From NCBI RefSeq assembly GCF_000003815.2, contig NC_049990.1:10268601-10314602 (forward strand): a stretch of 46,002 nt of DNA. The letters are read 5' to 3'. Made by a program: the position numbers and the translations under genes. The first letter of the stretch is position 1. Each line of letters opens with the position of its first letter. Positions 36,101 to 45,100 of the stretch are shown here, one piece after another. The stretch is from Branchiostoma floridae (Eukaryota > Chordata > Leptocardii > Amphioxiformes > Branchiostomatidae). The notes beneath the pieces were generated by a model that saw only the letters and a program-made list of their open reading frames with translations, had not been told where the DNA came from and made no database searches.

Positions 36101-39100
36101 TCCTCAGCATTTTTCTCCACTTTTTCTTTCTCCTCTCCCTCTGCCACCTCGTTCTCATCTTCAACTTCTGTATTTTCTGCCTTCTCTTCTGTCTCCACTT
36201 CATCTCCCTCATCTACTTCTTCCTCCACTGCATTTTTCTCTACTTGTACTTCCACTACTTCTTCTACATCATCTCCATCATTTAAATCTGTCTCATTCTT
36301 CGCTTCTCCCTCCTCCTCATCTTCCAGCTTTTCGTCTTCTTCCACTGTACCCCCCTCTATGACGTCTTTCCCATCTGCACTTTTATCCTCCCCTTCTTTC
36401 TCCTTTTTCTCTACCATCTCTTTCTCATCTTTGTCTTCCGCATTTTCTGCCTTCTCTGTTGCCTCCACTTCATCTCCTTCCTCTACTTCTTCCTCCACAG
36501 CATTTTCCTTTACTTGTGCTTCTTCCACTTCTTCTCCCTTAACCTCACATTCCTCTTGTTGCTCGTCCTCCTCTCCCTTCTCCTCCACTATGCTCTCCCC
36601 GTCTTTCTCTTCCTTCACTCCTTCTTCCTCCACTTCCTTTTCCTCTTCTTCCTTTACATCTTCTTCCTCCACTTCATTATCCTCCATATTCCCTTCATCC
36701 ACTTCTTTCTCAACCTCATTGTCCTCCTCTACCTTTCCTTCCTCCATTCCTTTTGTTACTTCATTGTCCTTCTCTTCTTCATTCACTCCTTCTTCCTCCT
36801 CTTTATTTTCCTCCTCTCCTGTCTGCTCCGCCACTTCTTTCTCCTCATTTTCTGCCTCTGCTCTCATCACCACTTCATTGTCCACTTCCCTTTCCTCCTC
36901 TTCACTTTCTTCCACTCTTCCATTGTCAACCTCACTTTCTTGTGCATCTCTTTCTTTCAATGCTGTCTCCACTGCATCTTGTTTTATATCTTCTTCCTCC
37001 ACGTCTTCTTTCTCCACATTGTCTACCCCCTCTTCTTCCTTCAACACTTTTTGCTCAATTGAATTTCCGTTTAAGTTTGCTTTTCTCTCTTCTCCTCCTT
37101 CTTTCTCAACTTCTTGTTCCTCCACTTCTTCTGTCTCAACCATGCAGTTTTCTTGCTTTTTCTCCTCTTCTTTCTTTGCCAAGGTAGACAAAATTTCCTG
37201 CATCATTGTAGTATTCTCCTCAATCTCCTTTGTTGCAGAAAGACTAACTTTGAGATGAGCTTCTTCCTCACCCAGACTGTTAGGCTGTTCTTGTGTAGAG
37301 ACCTCAGTGCTTGTCACTTCACGGCCGTCATCAGAAGTCATGGTCTTGGTAACTGTAGTGATGATGCACCTCGGAGGAATGTCGGGCGTACCTCCCGTTT
37401 CTGCTGCGAAGTCTCCTTCAGGCTCTGTGGTGTCGGGTGGTTCAGTAGCTGAAATTTGCAGGTGTTTCTCAGCTTGGGTAGTGGTAACTGTCACCTGGGT
37501 GCTGTAGTTTGTAACTATTGTTTCCGAAACAATAGTGGTCTCTCTTAACTCCTGTTTCACTTCAGTAGCGTCTACATTGTTGTCACCTTCCAACAGTGTT
37601 CCTTCCACCTCACCCACAGTTTTCTGTATGTCAGCAAGAATGCTGTAGTATGTGGCGTCACAGTCATCACAACCAAGGTCATCAGTACAGGTGTCCGAAG
37701 CCATCTTGTTGTTTTCAAACCTCTCAATTTACCTTTGCAAGGACTTGGAATTGCTCTGTACACTGTTCTTGTACTGGCCTTTAGTATGTTCTAGTAGAGG
37801 AAAAACTTGAACCTGTTGCTCCTTGCCACTTGTTGTCCAGCAGCGAAGTTACTGTTGCAAACCCTGCAGTTTGGCAGTCTTGCAAACTCCCCGTACCTGT
37901 TGTTGGGTGCCAGGCAAACTCAATGTTTGACTAGTTCCCGTCTGTTGAATGTTTGTGTCGGATCGTCTTCAGGAGATCCTCTTAGCGCTGTCCTTACACA
38001 GTATGGCCTTGTCGTACACAGTCTGGCCTTGTCTGTGGATGTAGACTAGAAGAAATATGCTGCAGTTCTCCTTGTATGCTGCTCTTGTCTGGCTTACAGG
38101 GGCTGCACTGTTAGCCTGTGGTTAGAAAAACCACTTGTAGCTTCTCAGGTCCAGCCTTGTGTTTTATGGGAACCTAACACTTTGACTCCAGCATTTTATA
38201 GGCACAGTCAATCATGCCTGACTTGTTTTCCTACATCTGACCTGCTTCTTTATAGCGTTATTGACCGAGCGTCAACCCAGCCTGCCGTGTCTGTTTGCAC
38301 AGCCCACTTTTACAGTCACAAAATATCCAGGTTATTACAGTTCAGATACTGTGCTTTGTTTTCAAGATGTACCAAACTGGCTCGCTAATATAAGTCTGAC
38401 CTGTTTTTGTCAGTCGGTATTGACCGTAACTTGATCCATGAAATAGCTCACAAAGTACATCCTTTGTACAGTATGGAAGATACGTCATAGGTGACTTGGT
38501 ACAAAATATACACTGATAAGCACCATTTTACAATATGAACAAACACCATATATGGGTCACTGAACTTAACACTTAAAGCTTATGTGTAAAGTTAATGTGT
38601 ACATGTAGATGTGTATATTTTCATGTATGCCAGCATTGGTTTGATCAAGGACATTATTTACTGTACTTTGTTTGTCTTAGTTTTGTTTGTCCAACCTGCA
38701 TCTGCTAGCGTGGTCAACAACTGTGTTTACCATGGAGATTGATACACATGCATGTGTGACAGAATCTGATAATGTTTCATGTTTATCCCAGAATAAAAGG
38801 AGACAAATGTTGTCTAGCTCTATTGTTGTCTTGTAAGAGACGTAATTTAAGTACCATACCCTAAAGAAGTATTTTCATCACTACCTTGTCACGTTTTTGG
38901 AATTCTAGAGAATAATTCTATAAGTAATGTGGTTCGTGTTCTTAATTGTTTATGAAAAATTAAGTTTTTTTGGCAGTCAGGTTTGCACATTTAATGGCTA
39001 AAATTTTCACAAAGTGTTTGCAATTAGATTTGTCACTTTGACAGTTAGTTTCAAACTTGGACCCTCTGTCTTTCCTCTAACAAGGTCACTATATTTTCTG

Positions 39101-42100
39101 TTACATTTGCCTGCTGTTTCTTGATGACACATCTACCACTTAAAAATTGCTAGGCGCCTTTTATCTTGAACATGTAAAGTAACAAATTACTAAGTGAAAT
39201 CGATAGCATATCTATGTCATTATTTTTATTACAAAATTCATTAAGTAGAATCTTGAGCCAGGTTGGCTTGTGTAATCTTGATATAAACAACTAGCATAAC
39301 AATTGTAATTGTAACCCCACCGACCCAGCTTGTGAAACTTATTGACCCAAAGTAATATAAAATTGACAATATACTGTATGGTTCAAAGTGTGGATCTATG
39401 AACATCACAAACTACTTAGTAAGTACCTTAGAAATACAAAATACATGTAACTGATGTTACAAGGTTTACCATAGTATGTAATTTTGATTTCTAAAAACTG
39501 CTGGTAACCAAAGCTGTGGTCTCTTCCAGGTGTTTGACCTCTACATGTCCTTCCTGCAAGGCAGCCAATCAGAGACCCTCCTCAGGCATGTGTTCGCCTG
39601 TCTACGATCCTTCATCAACAAGGTGAGAAATTCATTCATTCATTGATCATTCATTCATTCATCCATCCATCCATCCATCCATTCATTCTTTTACAAGACT
39701 CGTACATTGATAAATCTATACCATTTAAGTTTTGTAAACAGCCTGTTTATGTTGTTTCTGCAGTTCCCTCGTGCCCTGTTCAGTGGCAGTGCTAAGCTGT
39801 GTGGTGCCTTATGCTACCAGGTAAGAAAGTACAAATGTACCTATTGATACAATAGACCCCTTTCCAATCTCTGGTACAGTCGATGGGCAAAAACATGGGT
39901 CGCTCAGTACCATATTTTTATACGTAAATTTTATGACATTATTTTGTACATTATGCAATTGTAACTGTATATCACATTCACTCGGGCATCACTTTCCTTT
40001 CATATTTCCTGCCACATCCTTTTTGCCCTTGCCCTCATAGTTACATGTATTTCTCAAACTTTTTGTAATTTCTCAAACTTATCGATTTCTACTAATCCAG
40101 CTCAAGTGTCCCAGAGAAGTTCAGTCAGGTGGACCCACAAACCATACAGAGAATCTATTGAATAGAATAGTCAGAGTCTCTGAGCTGAGTCTGCAGAACC
40201 ATGGCAGTAGTTTTGTACTAACACACACAGATGGAAGGGGTGGTCCAGCTGTCACAGTGGTTCTATGGTTACCACTGGAGCCATGTGATCATGTGACACT
40301 GAGGTCACTCTCCTGTCATTCCGTTTCACTGCAAATATTTGCTTCTGTAGTGTCATTTTTTCTGGGTTTTGCATATCTGACTCTACCCCTCTTTGTGTTC
40401 AAGATGAGATTCCAAGATTTCTATTTCAGAGATTCAGGCAATCATGAACTTCAAGGCTTTTTTTCTTAATGTTACAATGTACTTGTTACAGTTGTGGCAA
40501 AAAACCTTGGTGAAAATACTACACAATAAATGTAATGTTACAGTGTCTATTTCTTGTTAAGCCATTCAGACACAGTACATGTAACAAAATGTTATATTCT
40601 ACAAAAATTTACGCTGATGAGAGCTTGCAGAGATTATTCATTGTCATATTGCAGCCAAATAATGTATTTTCCTCGTCACAATACATGACTGTATAGTTCA
40701 GCATCTAACTGAATGATTACAGTACAGTAGTCATGTGTTGTGCACATGTTTCGACTTCCAACTGTAAGTTGCTGGGCAGTGTTTAATGTCAACCAGAGTG
40801 TTTCTTTAGCCTCCATAGCAGGCTCCTTGGTCAGCATTTCACCATTGACTTCTTAGAAGATCACATGCAGTTCTCTGATTGTTCTCAATTGTCTGATGCT
40901 TTCTACAGCCTTGCCCAGGGAGAACAATAGTAATCAATACAGAGTAGTAATCAAAAAACAGTTTGTCATCAGTATAAAAGGCTGCACAAATCTCTATTTT
41001 TGTAGTGGGAAACTCCCTTTTTGGGTGCCCAACTTATCTCAAATTTCAAAGTGGTGGAAGCTTGTTTTTAACTGAAGAAATTAGAAGGTTATTTACAGGA
41101 ACTGCACAGTAGGTCAGAGGTGCACGGTCCTGGGTTTTGAGTCATGTGATTGTATGATTGCATTGGGAAAGTGCCTTTCAGGAAGTGTAGCTAAGTGCAG
41201 TTTGTTTTAGCTATAAACAGGGATTCTGTGTTGGGAGATTGTTGGCAATTTTTTTTCTCATGATGTTGGGTAAATGTGTTAAACTACTGTTGATGATAGA
41301 ATGAATGGTACTTGCGGATTTCCATATCTCTACATATAACTCATGAAAGAGGCCAGACAAGACTGCTGTAGAGACTAGTGTAGCCTCGTGCATATATTCA
41401 TTACTGTCTGACTTTTTCACCCACTTGACAGATCCTGAAATGCTGCAACTCGAAGCTGCAGTCCACACGGAGCGAGGCGTGTGGACTCCTCTACCTGCTG
41501 ATGAGGAGTAACTACGAGCACACCAAGCGCAGAGGATTCACTAGGGTTCATCTGCAAGTAAGTCTTCTGGAGACAGATGGAATTCACTGTTTCTATTCCT
41601 TAAGTTCTGACGTGACTTGTTTTGTTTTTGATTGAAGGAAAGGGTTGCCTGTTAGCTAGGACTATACACTTTGTAGCTGTATGTTTCTCTCTCGTTAATA
41701 CTCGATAGCTGCCACATCCAAATGGTTTAAAGTACAAAGTGTAGAGATTGAACTGACTAGTGATAAAAGGCCAGTGAGGTTGAGAGGCAGTCTCAGAGGT
41801 AGACCATCTGACCATCTGTAGAAAATATCTAAATCAACCCTGTTTTTGTGGCAGTAATGATATGATACAGGTTGCTCTAAGCGGTTCCAGATTCGATTTC
41901 TGACACAATATTTGTAGATTTTTCAAATGTTACATCTTGAGTCTTTAATTTTTCTTTGATTGTTATGAATCTGTTGTTTTCAGGTCATCATCAACGTATC
42001 CCAGTTGATCAGTGATGTGATAGGCCTTAGTGGGTCCCGCTTCAAGGACTCGCTCTCAATCATCAACAACTATGCCAACAGTGACCGCAGTATGATGGTG

Positions 42101-45100
42101 GGTATAGATTGAAGAATCATAATTCCAGAAAAATTAGTTGAAAAACTATTTATTTATTTTTTATTGTCCAGTTTTAGCATATTGAAAAACTTCTTCCATC
42201 TGAGTTTTAATCAGCAAGACAGATGTTTATGGATAGTGTTAACAGATTCAGTGTTTGGGGACATTCTTTTCAACAAGCACAATGGACAGTGGACCATGGG
42301 TTAACGTCCAGTCCTAAAGACTATAATCCTTTCTATCAGCATACAAGTCCACAGAGTACTGTAAATGCCTTTGAGTTTCCTGAAATTTGATTTTGCCATA
42401 AGGAGAAAATGGACTGTTAGTAGTCATTTTTAGTTTGTGGTTGTAACAAAGGGCTAGGTACATTTGTATAGGCAGGCATAAGAAGAACAAGCATTTTTGT
42501 GGTGGTTCACATTGAAGATGTTACAGTGAACACAATGATCATTAAACCCCCATTAAAAGTTGTGCATTTACAGTAGCAATAGCTGGAGTTTCAACTTGAC
42601 CAACAAAGAAAGTTGCACAGTAACATGTACAGTATATAAGTCCTTGTTTCAATTGGATGTTTTTTTGCAGACTTGTTCTAAAACATACTTCAGCTTTATT
42701 TAGAGCAATGCAAATCTATATAGTGCTCCGCCCTCACAATTACATGGTGGGTAGCTTCACAATTTGGACATGCAGAAGTTAATGGTGCGTGAAGCTTTTC
42801 CAATCAACACTGTCATAGACACCCTCCCCCTGTAGGAACATTACAGTGCTTCAGAAATGGGAATCTTTCCAGCATAGTGATTGCGGTAATGGGAGGGTGG
42901 GATCCTTCATGTGTGAAGGGAACATCTGCTGTCTAACAGGGGAGAAGTGCTGGAGGGAGATGGGCTTTTGATGCTCTGTCAGGTAGCATTCTGGTCAGTG
43001 AATGAGTGCCGTGAGAGAGGTGTAAGTATATCATACTTGTAGAGGTTTAAAGAGTAGAAAAGGTATTTTGTATCGAAAATTTGTTTCTCTGCAATTTATC
43101 ACCTTTGCTCAGAGGTTATTCTGTGGGTAATGATGTTTAGCATTGGCTAGCACCATAAACTTTTCCCGGGCAACAATTGAATTTGTTCAATGTTTTTTTT
43201 GTGTGCATTTTTAAGTTTTAACTCCTCCCTAAATTTGAATTTTTACTTAGGTTTTGTAGTTCGTGAATCATTAATTTGCTTTTTCTATGGTGTTTCTCTC
43301 AGCTTTAGACTTACATGTACATTGAATTACAACATAGAACTTCCTTGTTTCAGTGTTTTTATTCACAAGTGCAGTAGACATGAATAACAGCCATGTCTAA
43401 CATTCAGCAATTTTAATGAATAGCAAAGTTGTATGCATCTCTTTATATATATTTTCCACTCCTCTCCTTTTCTTCTCATGCATGCCATCGAGTCTAGCAC
43501 TTCAAGTATCTAATATGTGGCATATCTGTGTGTGTGTTACAGTGCTCCAACTTCCCGGTGGATGTGAAGGACCTCACCAAGCGAATCCGCACGGTCCTGA
43601 TGGCGACAGCTCAGATGAAGGAGCACGAGAACGACCCAGAGATGCTGGTGGACCTGCAGTACAGCCTGGCCAAGTCCTATGCAAGTAACCTGGAGCTGAG
43701 GAAGACATGGCTGGAGAGTATGGCCAGGATACACAACAAGAACGGAGATTTCTCGGAGGTGAGTTGCAACAAGCTTACACATTCTAACATTGTGTAAACT
43801 TCCTTAGTTTAGTGGCCATGTAATATTGTAAAGGCAGGCAAATTTAGCAAAGCTTTATTAGCAGAAAACCTTTGTTACACCTTTTGCATCTTGAATATTG
43901 CTTGTTTCTTATTTTTTTTTAAAACACGGCAACGGTTAAAAAAATCTGTTATCTTTTCAGAGAACATTGCTTTTAGCTTCATACATTGTATAGGGCACAC
44001 TATTGTTGTATATCAGTTCACACTGTATGATGCCCTATACGCCTTGACTTATAAGTGTATATGTCTTGTAGATTCTGAAGCAAAGATTGTCTTGAGTAAG
44101 TTTGAATGCAAAATGTCAATATTAATTGTAACACTTTAGGATGTCCAACAGCAGACCACTAAAGAAAATGATAAATGGGTTAGGAATCATCAAGCAAGTA
44201 ATGACTCCTCGTGTGATGTATAGATTTTTCATTAAATGTCTGATATGACATGTGCTATGAAAACCACTGCTGTGTCTCACAATACTGACTCTCTTTTCTT
44301 CCAGGCTGCCATGTGCTACATACATGTTGCAGCTTTAGTCGCAGAGTATCTGAAAAGGAAAGGTAAGTGGGAAATCAACTGATGTTATGATGGATTTATG
44401 TACAATACTTAAGTCTTTCCCATTCCTCCGGAGGCACTTTGGGCTGTTCTTCCAGGGCATTCAGTTTTGGATATTACAATGACAAAAAGATGGACAAAAT
44501 TGACAAAAATGAAAACTGCATGTTGTCTGCAATATGTTTTCAGCATTTGTTAGACCTCTTTAGGTACATGTGTATTTGATGCCTTACCCCAGTCAGGCGA
44601 TAGGATGTTAGTGCAGGAGTTACAAATGTGAACTGCAATGAATGCAATATTTTTGTTTGCTGATTTAATTTGTTATCAGTTGCATTATTGAATGTCTGTG
44701 TGGCCGGTAGATTACCCTAATTGTATTGAGTGGTGAAAACTTTAAGTTCATCGGTTCCCGGATTTGCCTTTCAGACGACAAATCCGACAACAATACAAGA
44801 ACTTACATTAAAGGTACAGGCAACTCCACCACATTTAGAAAGACACAGCATTCTTACTGAAATACTATGGGCTAAATGCACTAACTCATCATCACCTTCA
44901 CAGTAATCACTAAATCTGCATGGGCCAGCTACTGAAATCAGTTTTGTTTTTGTTTACCTGTTGATTTTTTTGTGAAAATTGTGTATTCCTAGAATCTTGA
45001 ATCTCTTGAATCAACAGTTTAGTGGATATGATCTCTACCCTTGGTACTGAAAAGTATTCTGTTCAGACCCTAATGTTTATGTTGTTACTTTTCTTTATTT

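Larger units (their letters stand above)
34572..39529 (+). other. DOCK intron 40 (5.0 kb), host of the Glu-rich antisense gene
   Basis: The largest intron in the window. Contains the minus-strand gene at 35251-37704 with its presumed 3' UTR (down to about 34764) and 5' UTR (up to about 38165). 38500-39529 holds only AT-rich sequence. Confidence 0.85.

Noticed and set aside
36514-37062. Leu/Phe-rich plus-strand frame of 182 codons
   Set aside because: Same pyrimidine-rich shadow of the minus-strand gene; not a membrane protein gene.
35936-37258. 440-codon Ser/Phe-rich open frame on the plus strand opposite the Glu-rich gene
   Set aside because: It is the antisense shadow of GAA/GAG codons (TTC/CTC); low complexity throughout and no ordinary protein ends.
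37999-38036. Near-duplicate 20-mers tacacagt(a/c)tggccttgtc upstream of the Glu-rich gene
   Set aside because: Small local duplication; could lie in a leader but shows no known regulatory motif.
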